From Zoroaster sp. YZ-2022 (taxonomy: Eukaryota > Echinodermata > Asteroidea > Forcipulatida > Zoroasteridae): a stretch of DNA of 64,000 nt. The stretch is taken from the NCBI GenBank assembly GCA_029582265.1, contig CM055827.1:36632260-36696259 (forward strand). The letters run 5' to 3'. The notes under the pieces are model-generated. The model saw nothing but the letters and a program-made list of their open reading frames with translations, was not told the origin of the DNA and did no database searches. A program made the translations under genes and the position numbers. This document shows positions 1 through 12,224 of the stretch, piece by piece (positions within the stretch are counted from its first letter, which is position 1; each line of letters opens with the position of its first letter).

Positions 1-1021
1 TCTTCAGCAGAAGATAAGCAGTGTTCTCTCTGATGGTTTATATACTTATCATATCTATGCAGGCAGCCCACAAGCCGGGTATGAATCAATCAATTAAGCC
101 TCTTCAGTTATGTATTTGATAAGCTAGAGAATTTATTGATTAGTCAATCATTCAATTAATTGATTGGTCAATTGGTCAATAAATCAGTCGGTAAAATAAG
201 AAGACTAACCATTAGAATTTCTCTTTAACAAATTTGATTCAGTTTATATATTAGTCAATCAATTAGTCAATTAAAATGATCAGTTTCTTTATTCAATTAT
301 TTGATGAATTTATAAAATAGTGTCTATATTCAATTGATCAGCTAATCATGTATCAGTCAATCAATCAATCAATCAATGAGTCGATCAATATCTAATGATT
401 GAGCACTTCAGTTTCAGAACATTATAAAAGAAATTACCTTATCTTCCATCATGGGGTGCCATGGCCGAGTGGTTAAGTGCATTGGACTCAAGTTCTGATG
501 GCTGTGTCATCAGAATGTGGGTTCGAAACCTGGCAGCGACCGTGGTACTTGTGTCCTTGAGCAAGACACTTTACTCTAATTGCTTCTCTTCACCCAGGTG
601 TATAAATGGGTACCTGTGAGGGTAGAGATGGTTATTGTGTTTGATTAGCCCTGTAGCGCCAAAAGGTTGCACATTGGCTGTATACTCCCCAGGGAGCTGA
701 GAAAGATTATAGGAATGATATTGGCCCAGTGACCAGGGGTAATAATGTAAAGCGCATTGGGACATTATGTGAAATGCGCTATATAAGAATGGAACATTAT
801 TATTATCATTTCATCCAGGTTTGAATCTCATCAAGGTCAACATTTGGGCTTTTGTAATTGAAAATATGTCCATTTACAGTACACTATGCACGAAGCCTGA
901 AACTCAAATAAAACTAAATAAGTTTGATGGTTAAAAATGCATAATTCCTATCACTAACAAATGTCGGTGAAGGACAAAATTACCATAATTATTACTAATA
1001 AAACTTTTTTTTTATTGACAG
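1..1021 (+). other. Intron sequence of the RING ligase gene
   Basis: No exon is visible here before the acceptor at 1020-1021. The left 400 bases are AT-rich and carry many short TCAA/TTGA-type repeats (densest at about 355-390), and a tRNA-derived SINE occupies about 453-800. The remainder is unremarkable AT-rich sequence ending in a pyrimidine run before the exon at 1022. Confidence 0.6.
453..800 (+). repeat. tRNA-derived SINE, copy 1
   Basis: The head resembles a Ser/Leu-type tRNA, with an A-box-like GGCCGAGTGG and a B-box-like GGGTTCGAAAC. The body carries landmarks shared with the copies at 7985-8337 and 25371-25733 (ACTTGTGTCCTTGAGCAAG, GTATACTCCCCAGGGAGCTG) and ends in a short ATT repeat. 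The family is recognised by comparing copies inside this window. Confidence 0.8.
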
Positions 1022-4000
1022 TTTCCATGAGAAGACCCAATTAGCCACAAAATGGACCATGTACGAGAACACCATGAAGGCTCATGCTGCTAAACTACAG
1101 TCTGAATATGACAGTGTAGTGAAGATGTTACAAGATGAAGACAAGGCACCAGACCAACTGCCTGAACTGGACGTGCCATCGTTAGATGCCTTCAAAATCT
1201 TAGTGGTAAGAGTCATTATTCTTCAAAATGTATATTTGATGGACATATTCTTTGAAGTTTTCTTTAATTCTTACAATTATGCTTGCGTCAATTGGATAGA
1301 TATTTTTCTAGAATATTCCTGATGCAGCATAGTTTACTTATACAATAAAATTAATTTATGATATTAATTTATTAAAGATAGGTTAACAAGATGACTTTGT
1401 ACCCCTGTTTCAGCCTAAACACCCACATGTAAGCCTCAACCCTCAGGGGAATCCTTCATCCGATCATACTCCACAACTCTTGCAGTTTTCAGCTAGTACC
1501 ACCCCAAGTGAGCAACCAGCTCCTACCCCTGTTCCACCAATGTCTGCTATGGAGGGTCCAGTTAGCAGTCCTCGGCTTGTGGACAGTCAGACACCAGCGA
1601 CCGTCCATGGTGGAGGACTAGCAAGACAACAGAGAGTTCTGAGAGCTATCAGAACGGGACGAGGAAGAGGAAAAAGGCTCACTGGTGTTCAGATTGGTGA
1701 TGTAAGGTCTGTATAACAAAAATGTGTTGTAAGAAATATTATGTGAATGATATTGATTTTTGTTCTGATTTGACTGTTGTATAAATCATACCTATACCTC
1801 ATACATACTATACCTCATACATATTCATGATCGAGAGCCGAATTCTCACTGGTCCATTCACCATCACGTGCCAGATGCTATTTTGGCTATTTCCCAAGCG
1901 CCCGCGAGTATTCACGCACAGGGTAAATACGCATGCGCAGTAGTGCGTAGTAGACTGTCGCATCGGGGAACCGTCCCGGCGGGGAAATAGTCCTGGCGAT
2001 CTGTTCCCCGCATCCGGGAACATGCCAGCGGGGAACAGTAGTACGCACGCGCGAACATCGCCCGAGCTACGTACATACACATGAAAAGATGGCGGCACAC
2101 GTAAATGGCGCGTTTTAATTTACCAAGCTAAATGATGCCGAACTAGAGAATATTGTGAATATGTATGAGGTATAGTAAAACAAATATAACATGGTTTATT
2201 TCGGGTGGACAGTCGATATTAGCTCCCCTCGGTATTGGAAGTTGAGAAACTAGTTCCCTCGGCTTCGCCTCGGGAACTGGTTTCTCAACTTCCAATACCT
2301 CGGGGAGCTAATATCGACTGTCCACCCTCAAACCATGTTATATTTGTATATTATGTGAATGATATTGATTTTTGTTCTGATTTGACTGTTGTATAAATCC
2401 ATTTAAAAAAAAAACATAAAATGTGTCATACTTTCCCACTCCTCCATCAGACCTGGTGCACAGCTTAATGTGAATACCGAAAACCCAGACCAATTCCACC
2501 CATCAACCGAGCCTTCGGCAGCATCAGCAACAACAGCGGTAGACAAGACGTCAAGCAACCATCCACCACCAGAAGCTCAGCATCTCCCCTCATCTTTGCC
2601 GGCTCCGACTCCGACTCAGACAGAGCGGTCAAAGGTATCCCCAGGTCCTGGAGAAGAAACAGTGCCTCCAGGATTCAGCTTGAGAGTTGGGACTTCATCG
2701 GTTGATGGAGGAGACGTTCCTCCTGGACGTAGTGAGAAACAGGTCAAATATCCAACAGCTTTTCAGAATAAATGTTTGTAGAGCACTTAAATGCTGAGGC
2801 GAATTTTAAAAAAAATTGTGTTTCTGGTCACATTGATAAAAGAAAACTTGGGTGTGAAGGAGAATAAATACTGGTTTTCAGTACTGGTGAATAAATTGCT
2901 GTTTGAATCCAGCAATAACATTTCAATCCTGCTAGAGTTTGATAATCATTGTTTTTGAAAAACAAAATGCTTCAAATGTGGCTGTAATATTTGAAGGGTT
3001 GAAGGAGTGAGTTTATTTTTATTCCAAAGCATTCAATCTTTCAGAGTAGATGGGTTTAACTATTTATTCTAGTTATTTATAGTAATCATATTTTGTTGTC
3101 TTTAGCCTGGTGAGACCCAGCAATCAAAGCAAGTCCCAGCACTAGTCAGAGCCGAGCGTATTAGGAACATACAGCGACGACTAAGCAGTGGATCGTCCCT
3201 CTCCAGACTGAGATCTACCTTCTCTGAGGGACTCCATCATCCCTTGACCCTTGGCGCCCATTCTGTAGGACACTCGGCCAGGAGGATGAAAATAGGTATG
3301 CCGTCCATCAGCCAGCACACGTTTGGATTACCTCCTCATGGGGTGCAGCCCAACAGTCGGCAACCAGAACCACAGGAAACTCCTGCCATACCTATACAGG
3401 TGCAGAATTCTCATTGTACTGTATCAGGCCCCACTGATGTTTCTCCCAGCACTGTGCTTCCCACTCATCCAGATCAGGAAGAAGCTGTCACTGCAGAAGT
3501 CTGTGAAGCAATGGATCCAGATGCAGCCGAGATATCTAATGCAGCCACTCCTTCACCCAAGGCTCATCAAGAGGCAAGGCAGCAAGACATAACTCATGAG
3601 TCAGTACCCTGTCAACAAGTCCACCAGATGCCCAATCAGCAGGTCTATCAACTCAATCAGCATGCTCAGCAATTCAACCAAGCAGGTCAACAGCAAAACC
3701 AACTGCCTAATCAACAAACGGTGTATCCACCAAACAGAACACTGCTCCCAACACCTCCGCCACCCTTGATGTCTCTGCAGTTAGATCCATCTCAGAAGAT
3801 CACACTTCAACAACCTGTGGCCATTCCTGTTGGGGGACAGTTCCCAGTGGGAATTCCAGTAATGCAACAGCTATTTCAGCCTTTCCCAGGGAGATCCACT
3901 CCTCTTCATTCTCAAGTGCCAATGGGTCCTCAAGAGACGCCTTCCTCGAGCATAAACCCTTCCCAGCATTCCTCAGGTTTCTATGAATCCACACAAATCG

Positions 4001-5330
4001 AGCCATCAAATGAACTAGCTAAAAAACCAGACATTGTTGGGTCTGGCAATCATCCTGATCCACCTCTTGATAGTGCCGAAGCTGATGATTTTGAAGCACT
4101 GCTCAACCAGGAAATTTCCTCCAACTGCAGTGAGCATCAAGCAGTTATGAATCCACCTCAGTTAACATCTGGTTTATCCACTAATAGTAATGTCCCAAAT
4201 GGGGTTGGCGTGCCTCGTTCATCCACAAGTTGTGGCAATTTGGCTTTTGGCATAGCTGAAAACCTAGGAGCTAAGAAAGTTCATTGTAATCAAAATCTGT
4301 TTGACAGTGAGATCCCATCGCACAGCCAGAACTTCTCTCCAGCTCAGAAAATAAGCATGGAATGGAAGGCCAGAAACACCCCCAGCGACCCAATGGTGAC
4401 TTCGCAAAGCATCGGGGAAGCCAAGAATCAAAGAGAGGCTCCTGCTGAAGGCATGTCAGACCACACCCCACTGCTGCCTACTCCACAGCCCCTTTTACCC
4501 CTCCCTATTGACTTCAACCAGCGTGCTTCCACCAACCCAAAATACATTGAATTACGAAAACATATTGAGAATGAATCCCATCAAGGCAGCACTGTCATGG
4601 AGAAGAAGAAATCAAATTTTGTCATCCGAAGCTTCGGCTTCACAGGTGAAAAATCATCTGAGTACAAGAGAGCCTCTCTACCTCCAAGATTCAGGGCACG
4701 TCTTAATTCCCAGCATCAAGTCAAGACGTTCCAATCCAAGGATGGTTTAGACCACTTTGAGCCAGTCTCATCAGCAGTCCAAGCAATGTCTGTGGATAAG
4801 GTTTATGGGTTGAACAAGAGGAAGGCTGTCGATCAAGAAGGAATGGTAGATGAGGACAAGACGAGACAGGGAAAGGACTTGACTGAGAAAAGGATGGCTA
4901 ATAAAGAGGAAAATGAGATAGTGGTGACCGAGGAATGGCAAACACAGGTAAGGAACCTCTATCATTGTTTCTCTTTTATAATATTAGCTCATTGATTGAG
5001 TGTTTTGTTCATTGTACAGTCATAAACATTCAGTGATCATACCGGCTTAGTTTTTAAAATGTCTTTGATTGCAATAGTTAACCAATGACATTAATACATT
5101 TTCAGAACTTGTTGCTTTAAGGTCCTTGGCGATATGTTGAAACAGGAATTTTGTTTCTTGAAACTATTTAGATGTCATTCATAGTTTTCATATTGCCATT
5201 CCATGTTTCGGGATGCCTGGGTTAGCCTCCAATCAAATTATTGTCATTCATTGTCGTTACTCCTGATGTTGTTTCCCAGTTGAGTAAGAGAAAGAAGAAG
5301 GCCTTGGCCCAACAGGCTGAACAAAAACAG

Positions 5331-5374
<44 letters not shown>

Positions 5375-8300
5375 ACTTCAGTCTCAAGCTGTGAAGAGTG
5401 GCTCACTAGACAAGCTGATTAAATTACTGTCACAACAGTTCTCTAATGTCAAAATGTGAGTATTTTTGTGTTTGATTTAATTTTGCCCTACACCGACATG
5501 TGTATAGCACTGTATACTCGGTGCTTTCCGAGTGTCTGAAAAAAATACACAGGCGACTCGGGCGGGATTCGAACCCACGACCTCCTGCTTACTAGTGCAG
5601 ACGTCTTAACCTCTCGACCACCGAGCTTGCCCGATGACAATTGGCCGGCTATATTTTTGTGTTTGTTGATTTCTTATTATCCAGGGTAAGTGGATCAGTG
5701 TTTATCATTATTCTCCTTCAGAACCTACCTTTATAGAGTAAATTTTTTTATATAGTGGGAGATAAAACCGTTGATAATTATTCAGAGGTTAAACTCACAT
5801 GATCAAGTTGGGACTGAAATACCAATCCACATAATGGTGTGGTCTGTGGTGGGATTCAATCCAGGGTCACCAGAGGGGAAAGGCAAGGTACCCCTATGCC
5901 ATCAATATATCAATGTCAAAAATCTTTGTCAAAGATTGGTTCAGAGTGGGATAAAAGGTTGGGATCAGAAAATGACAGTTTGTTCACTGAGTTTATATTT
6001 GACATTCATTATACCTTATAGGAAGGATCTCCTGGATGTGATCAGACAGGTGCGCATGGATCATAAAGGTAGCCTGAGTGGTATACCACTCAACACCGTC
6101 ATAGCTGAATCTAGACTGTATCTTAAGGCCAAGTTAGAACCACCCAATCCCTTGATGACCACACCCCCCGGGGGACAACCCATTGGAAAGGAACTCCCTA
6201 CACTACAAGCAATCAAACAGGCTGCTCCACTACAGGTATTCTGGAATCATTTCAAATGAGTTTTTACTGAGCAGAGCACTATTGACTGCTTTCTAGATGT
6301 CATGTCTTAACTTTTATTGATCAATCTCTGCTGTGATTCACGGGCTGAAACCATGTTTTGCCCTACATAAGAAATGTTTTATCTAAAGTGTTAAGGTGAA
6401 CAATAGCCACAATTAGGTATGACCAGGTCATGCACAGATACAGGCAATAAAGCACTATATCAGTATTAACCCTAATGGGCCAATCAGTGGTTCACAGCAG
6501 CTTAGGAAAATGGTAAAGAACTCTGTGCTACTTCAAGAATCTAATAGAAGATGTTGATGCAGGCGACTGTTGTAGGACTGAATACCATATTGCTGATCTC
6601 TCCAACTACATTGTCTGGGAGTCTGTTCCAGACATGGACCACAGTATGGATGAAGTTCTAGATGTTGAAGTTCTAGATGTTGTTACCACAGATCACTAAA
6701 GCTATATAATTTTTTCTTAAACACCTCAGGTTTTTGGGATTATACAGCCAACGAGTAGACCTATTATGTTCTTGTGCAATCTTTTCCAGTTTGGGAATGA
6801 CAATTTTTCAATTTATGGATCTGCTTACAGGATACAGATGTCTGTGTGATCTGTCAGGATGAGATGAGCTCCACAGGAGGTGACATCAGAATGTTAGACT
6901 GTGGACACCTGTTCCATGATGAGGTGGGTCTGTCTATCATATGTTTGTTTATCTGTTGGTTTGACATCTTTAATTCATTTACAGGCTTTCTGTTCAATCA
7001 AAACATCTACCTGGTTCTTCCCAGTTACACAGTATACAATATATATTAAAATGCACATAGACCTTTGACATTCTCTTCCCCTCTGTCTTCCTCCCTTCTC
7101 TTAATTTCTCTTACTTCTCTCATTATGTCTCGATCGTTTCTGTCTCTTTCTGTTACCTCCCACCTTCTCTCACTCCAATCAATCTATCATCTGTCATCAT
7201 TAAATATTTCTAATCATCTAGAGAACATTCGCTACCCCTAATGATCAGGATCAAATAATGGAATGCATTTATGTGTATGTAAGCAATGAGAAACCTAGCC
7301 TGACGATCTGACGTCACACTTTGAGCTAGAGGCACATGAATTATGCCAGATCCTGGATGTGCGGCTGCCATATTTTCCCCGATGTTCAAGTTCGATCTTG
7401 GCTGGTAGCTAACCTCACAGCGTGATGTCAGTTTTTCCACACAACGTATCCAATGAAACCCCTTGAATGGTATGCCTGGAGCCTGTCTATATCCTTGATA
7501 TAGAATAAAGACAGGGGACCACTCTTTGAGAAATCTTCTTTTGTCCTCAGTGAGGGCTTCCTTTAGCCTGTGACATCATTTACAATCTCTCCAAGTAAGC
7601 ATAGCATTCATCACACTCAATCTTCTTATTATTTATTCCCACACAACATGAGACTAACATTTTACAAGTAAATGGAACACACAGAGTTCCTCTCCATAAG
7701 GTAAGACATGTTCTCATATATTTGCTGTGGAACTGGCTTTGTGGTAAACTGAAGTGGAAGCTTTATTTTTTTAAGTTTTAGATGTGGATGGGAGCTATTA
7801 GAAACTGATTTCTTGCATGCTCATTTGTATGTATTACATTTAAGCAGACTATTTTCTTTTTGGTATGCATGGTTTCACTCTGTAGTGGTTTGCTGTGTAT
7901 TGTTCATGTACGTGGTATTGGTTTGAAGTCAGTTCATACATACTGCGTGTATATACACACACACCCAGCAGTAAGCTTGATGGATAATAATAATAATAAT
8001 AATGTGTGGACTTATATAGAGCACGTATCCACCAACTGAGTGGTGCTCAAGGCGCATTATATTATTACCCCTGCTCATAAGGCTCATAAATCATTCCTGA
8101 AACCATCTCAGCTCCCTGGGGAGTATACAGCTCAATTGCTGCCATTACAGCGCATATAGGGCTAATCAACCAACTCTGCCCTCACAGGTACCCATTTTAA
8201 CCCCTGGGTGGAGAGAAGCAATTATGGTTAAGTGTCTTGCTCAAGGACACAAGTGTCACGGCCGGGTTTCGAACCCACATTCTGCTGCCAACACCAGAAC

Positions 8301-9200
8301 TTGAGTCCGGTAAGCTAGACCGCTCGGCCACGACACTCCATGCCGTGCCGGATGCCGTGTTCAATCCTCTTGAATCAAAATGATTGATATCGGCATTAAT
8401 GTTTAAATACCTGATGCACACAATAATAGTGTGTGAACTCAATGGTCTTCTATCATAGTGTGTATTTACGCAATGCGCATCCTCCAGCGCACTGTAGCCT
8501 ACAAAAACAGACCTGCATGCTTTATTCAATGAGAAAACGCAGTGAGTTTGAACTGGCCTTAACTGTTGCATGGTTTGTGTACAGCATCTGTTATTGGAAT
8601 ATGTACCATTTCGTTCTAACAATATTCTGAAATTTACCTAGCTACCATGGAAAAATATAGCATAATTTGAAACATTTTATGTCAGTGACTGTATAATGCA
8701 GTAGAATGAGAATGTACAATGATTTAATAGTACCTAATGTGAAACTCACAGAACCACAAACTTTTGAGGCTTTCAAAAGCCAGCAAACATGCAGAAACAT
8801 TCAAGATTTTGTATTGCTTATTGCAAAACCCTACGTCATCGCTACATTTGATCCAAACAGATTGGATTCCTTCAAATGAGCTTGAAATGTGGCATTAACC
8901 ATGTTGAAAAACAGCGGCAAAGACAAACATTGTTTTAGTGCTGTGTGAGATGGTCTGATGTAAATGTTTGATATTTATTGCATGCTATTTTCATACCAGA
9001 AAATTTCTTAAACATAGGGTACATGACTACACATTCCTTAAGATTGGTCCATGGATTTGAGTTTTATTTCCCTACAAACTCAAATTTCTGTCCCAATTTC
9101 TGCATAGTGTATCAGCAAGTGGTATATCACTCGAGAGAGGACCTGCCCTGTATGTCGTTGCCATACCCTCTTTGTTGAGGATTTCCCCCGCCTCCAGTGA
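1022..9200 (+). CDS. TTC3/DZIP3-like: TTC3/DZIP3-like RING-H2 E3 ubiquitin ligase, 3' part
   Basis: This is the C-terminal part (about 1,061 aa) of an E3 ubiquitin ligase that would pass ubiquitin from an E2 enzyme to target proteins. Exons: 1022-1205, 1414-1706, 2451-2742, 3106-4947, 5280-5455, 6022-6235, 6831-6923, 9108-9200. The large exon 3106-4947 encodes a Gln/Pro/Ser-rich, probably disordered region. Exons 5280-5455 and 6022-6235 join into a conserved pre-RING segment (SLDKLIKLLSQQF, then VRMDHKGSLSGI) resembling the one before the RING in TTC3 and DZIP3. The RING reads CVIC, CGHLFH, then C-I-S-K-W and CPVCR across the 6923/9108 junction, a C3H2C3 pattern. The protein ends FVEDFPRLQ shortly after, as in that family. 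The 1706 donor is chosen only to keep phase; a stronger GTAAGG site lies at 1702. The start codon and any TPR region are upstream. TTC3 and DZIP3 cannot be told apart from this part. Confidence 0.8.
1807..2173. mobile_element. GC-rich element with short inverted ends (MITE-like)
   Basis: The left end ACTATACCTCATACATATTC is the reverse complement of the right end at about 2155-2174, GAATATGTATGAGGTATAGT. The interior is far richer in G+C than its surroundings and repeats the words GGGGAA and CGGGGAA. No protein is encoded. It is probably a non-autonomous DNA element. Confidence 0.5.
2181..2349. mobile_element. Near-perfect hairpin (foldback MITE)
   Basis: The arms of about 80 bp are inverted copies of each other (outer ends ACAAATATAACATGGTTT and AAACCATGTTATATTTGT; inner part GGTATTGGAAGTTGAGAAAC), around a short loop at about 2263. 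The length and near-identity of the arms suggest a recently inserted hairpin transposable element. It sits directly beside the GC-rich element. Confidence 0.75.
5326..5376 (+). repeat. CAG/CAA polyglutamine tract in coding exon
   Basis: Sixteen consecutive Gln codons, a mixture of CAG and CAA, follow a Lys-rich stretch (KRKKKALAQQAEQK) in exon 5280-5455 and precede LQSQAVKSG. The mixed codons make it less slippage-prone than pure CAG. It lies directly upstream of the conserved pre-RING segment and may act as a flexible linker. Confidence 0.9.
5490..5640 (-). repeat. tRNA-derived SINE, second family
   Basis: Read on the minus strand, the head GGTGGTCGAGAGGTTAAGAC and the B-box-like GGGTTCGAATCCCGCCC resemble a tRNA gene, but a non-tRNA tail follows, so this is a SINE and not a functional tRNA. 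It lies in the intron between exons 5455 and 6022. Confidence 0.65.
6924..9107 (+). other. Long intron splitting the RING finger
   Basis: This 2.2-kb intron separates the first five zinc ligands of the RING from the last three. It contains a C/T-rich stretch near 7070-7200, unclassified sequence near 7200-7580 and a SINE at 7985-8337. No additional exon is visible; the phase 0 ends fit each other directly. Confidence 0.6.
7985..8337 (-). repeat. tRNA-derived SINE, copy 2
   Basis: This is a minus-strand copy of the family at 453-800 and 25371-25733. Its tRNA-like head lies at about 8265-8337 (GGCCGAGCGGTCTAGCTTAC in minus orientation) and its tail is an ATT repeat at 7985-8003. It is nearly identical to the copy at 25371-25733, suggesting recent activity. 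Confidence 0.85.
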
Positions 9201-10061
9201 ACCCAAGTAACTTGAAGATATGTAGAGAATAGAGTAAGTCCGAAACATTATATTTTTGAACTCAAAATAATATTTAAACACTGTAATATGTGTTGGTTGT
9301 AACCATAAATGGAAAGTTTATATTTTGGTTTCATAACAAAACAGTTGAGACAATTAGAAGTTTGAAGTAAAAAGTCGGTGGTTTTGTGATAAAATATGCA
9401 TTTTCGATCAGAAAAGTTTGTTTCTATTTCATTGATAGTTGAGATTTATTGTTGTATTGGACGGAGAAAGACAATCAATTAAGTGCTGAGGGGGAAAACA
9501 CATTAAATTTGAGCTTAACAGTGAACAGGGCCTGTGAATATATTGTTAGTCTGAAAAAAAAATACTTAAGAATTTCCATTCTATATCAAGAAAAATAGTC
9601 AAGACAGCTACCCTTCTGGATAGTATATAATCCTGTGAGTATTTAACTAAACTGATGTTTATATAACATGCTACTTTTGAAATCTAGTTTAGTAAAGCTT
9701 AGGTTTCTGTTAACCGTTTTGTATCACTGTGAAATATACACACAAATACAATTTAAATATGTTTGCTTTCATTCGATTTCCAGAAATTCATCAAATCTCC
9801 TCCAAATGTTTTAAAGGAGAAATATTTAACAGCAACACACTGTTTAAATAACAATGCTTTGGAGTATTTATAATGTTGTACTCATTTGTATTGCAGTGGT
9901 TGTTACCCACCTTTGGGACATTCAGTTAAAATTAAAAACTTATATTAAATGTTTATTTTCAGATTTATAATTTATGTCCCATAGTAAACGACTATCACTG
10001 TATTTATTTGTCATTCGACCAGACCTCACCCAATGCTGCCTAAGATGCCTTATTTAGCATC

Positions 10062-10067
10062 AATAAA
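10062..10067 (+). terminator. Candidate poly(A) signal of the RING ligase gene
   Basis: This AATAAA, about 860 nt after the stop codon, is followed by a T-rich stretch with GT-containing sequence, as expected for a cleavage region. A second AATAAA at 10990-10995 is an alternative. Confidence 0.35.
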
Positions 10068-12011
10068 ATGTTATATTTTGAATTTTTTTTGTATTTTGAT
10101 GAGGGAAAAGGTATTGTCACTCACTTAGAAAATCATATTTGTTTGGTTTGTTTTGTTGTTTGTTTTTGGAGATTGTTATGAAAAACCTGGCCTTAACAAT
10201 TTATTATTTTTGTTTAAAGGGTCCTTATATTCAACATGTGCTAAAACTCATCAACATTATTATTTTTTTTTTATAAGATCAAGTTGTTAAAGGTAAGTAT
10301 CTGTTTCAATATTGGTGCTATAAGTAAGAGACTTTAAGAAAGGTTTTGAGCCCAATAATATTCCAGGATTTTCATTGAAGGGGACGTGTGGATATAGTTT
10401 GTTAAACTGTGATCCGAAGCTTAGAGATCGTGTATTGGAAGTAGCTGTATTAGTGGATAATGTACAGTATAAATAGTATTAGATTTATGATGTTAAGTCA
10501 AAGTTGTTTGTGTCTGTAGTAATATATTTAGGTCTTCATGTCTTGGGTAATATATTTAAGTTTTTTTTAATTTTTCAGATGAGTTGTTAGTACCGTTTAG
10601 TGCATGCAGTGTTAGTGTGTACATAAGCAGGAGGCATTTAAAACATAGGTCATAGTTTGGACCATACAAAGTGAAAATATTTAAATTTATTCAAAAGGTT
10701 CCAAAGTCCTTACAGAGAGAACCTGCTTTGTTTGAAGTGTCAGTCCTTTGTAAGCTTGCTTGATGTAAATTTTAAATTGATGATTTCACACTGGATTTGG
10801 CCAAATCAAACTCAAGAAAACATCAAGCATCAAAATGTTGCTATATTTGGATTATTGAAACTTGTTCACTCCAAATGTTGACAACAATTATACAGTTGGA
10901 AATGCTAATCTGTATATCTAGCCATGTTTTTCTAACAACCTCTCTACTTCCTTGGTAAATTTTTGCCCCTTTCTTGTCCGTCTTAATACAATAAATGTTT
11001 ATTTTTGTATACAAACTTTTGCTATTTAGAAGAAATTAATGTGTGTATTACCTTTTCAGTATTTCATTGTTTTTACTGCCAAAAAGTGTTAAAATTAAAA
11101 AATATTCAGTATTAATATCCATGCTTATTTCTTGCTTTTTCTTTAGCAATGTTATAAATGAAAACCATAAACAGTTTGTTATTATGGGAATATTGGGATG
11201 AAGTCAATAGCCAATTGGATAAACAAACTTTAAAAGATCTAAAAGAACAAGAAACAAAAGGTTACAAATCATAAACCTTGCATTTTTATTGGATTTTGGC
11301 AAAGAAATCACTTTAAAAAAATATCACCTTAGGTCTATAAGCATCCATTTCATAACAGTTAAAAGCAAAATATCTTAAATTTAATAATAACATAAAACAA
11401 ATTGAGTAATTTTGATGGAAAGTTGGATCGAAATAAAACAAATTTACGTAGTAATTGCCAAACAGTCCTTTTTGCTGCTTGTTAACAAAGAAATAACAAT
11501 TTATTTATACACATTTTTGAAAAATATTTCCTTATTTGAAGAGTGACTATACAAACATATATACTGTAGAAACCAACCTGTGAAAGTTTTGGCTCAATTT
11601 GTCCTTGCAATACTAAGAATATTTTGAAAATTAATTTAAAAATTATTTGCAAAAAGAGTGCATTTTCAAAGAGTAACAATACAACAGTACCAACAGTTCC
11701 ATCTCAACTTTATATGTTTTATATTAATATATATATTTTTTTATTTTATAAATTTTACACAATTACCAAAAATGAATGTCTGTTTAATTATAATAATACA
11801 TTATTCTTGTAAAGTGCACATATCCTAGCAAATAGATCAAGGTTTATCACCATCCATACATCAAGTAAACAGTAATCTATTCATCTTTCATATAATATCG
11901 CCACTTCAAATTTGGCCAATTACCAATGGTTAATACTGGCTATAAGTTGTTCAGATATTCTAGTTATTATCTTACCATTAAATAATAAGTTCTGTGATAC
12001 AAATTATCACC

Positions 12012-12017
12012 TTTATT
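12012..12017 (-). terminator. Candidate poly(A) signal of the complete lectin gene
   Basis: TTTATT on the plus strand reads AATAAA on the minus strand, about 210 nt downstream of the lectin stop codon. It is the nearest perfect hexamer found by eye. Confidence 0.35.
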
Positions 12018-12224
12018 TTGTTTTGCACATCAAATCTCTGGAAACATAATTTTAATATATCAGAAAAAAGGTATTTAATAATGCAGTTCATTTGTGTTGT
12101 TTTTCATACAGAATCTCTAGCAACAAAATTGTTATATTTCAGAAAAAAATAAATTTAATAGTTCAGTTGCAAATAGTTTAATATTTCAGCAATTAGAAAT
12201 GATTTCATCAAGGTTATAAACACA

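Larger units (their letters stand above)
1736..2399. repeat. 52-bp direct repeat flanking an inserted block
   Basis: A 52-base stretch at 1736-1787 (ATATTATGTGAATGATATTG and onward) recurs without visible difference at 2348-2399, both in the same orientation. Between them lie a GC-rich block and a hairpin element. The duplicate is much longer than a normal target-site duplication, so a local duplication followed by insertions is as likely. It lies in the intron between exons 1706 and 2451. Confidence 0.75.
9201..12224. other. 3' UTR of the ligase gene and convergent spacer
   Basis: The stretch is AT-rich with no convincing coding sequence. Two AATAAA motifs on the plus strand (10062-10067 and 10990-10995) could end the ligase mRNA. 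A TTTATT at 12012-12017 could be the minus-strand poly(A) signal of the lectin gene. The two genes converge here. Confidence 0.5.

Noticed and set aside
453..545. Functional tRNA genes at 453, 5560, 8265, 25375, 28110 and 40963
   Set aside because: A- and B-box-like words are present, but acceptor stems do not pair and most continue into SINE bodies, so these are SINE heads.
8978..9178. Separate small plus-strand frame ending at 9178
   Set aside because: It is the last ligase exon read in a wrong frame; the RING completes in the frame ending at 9200.
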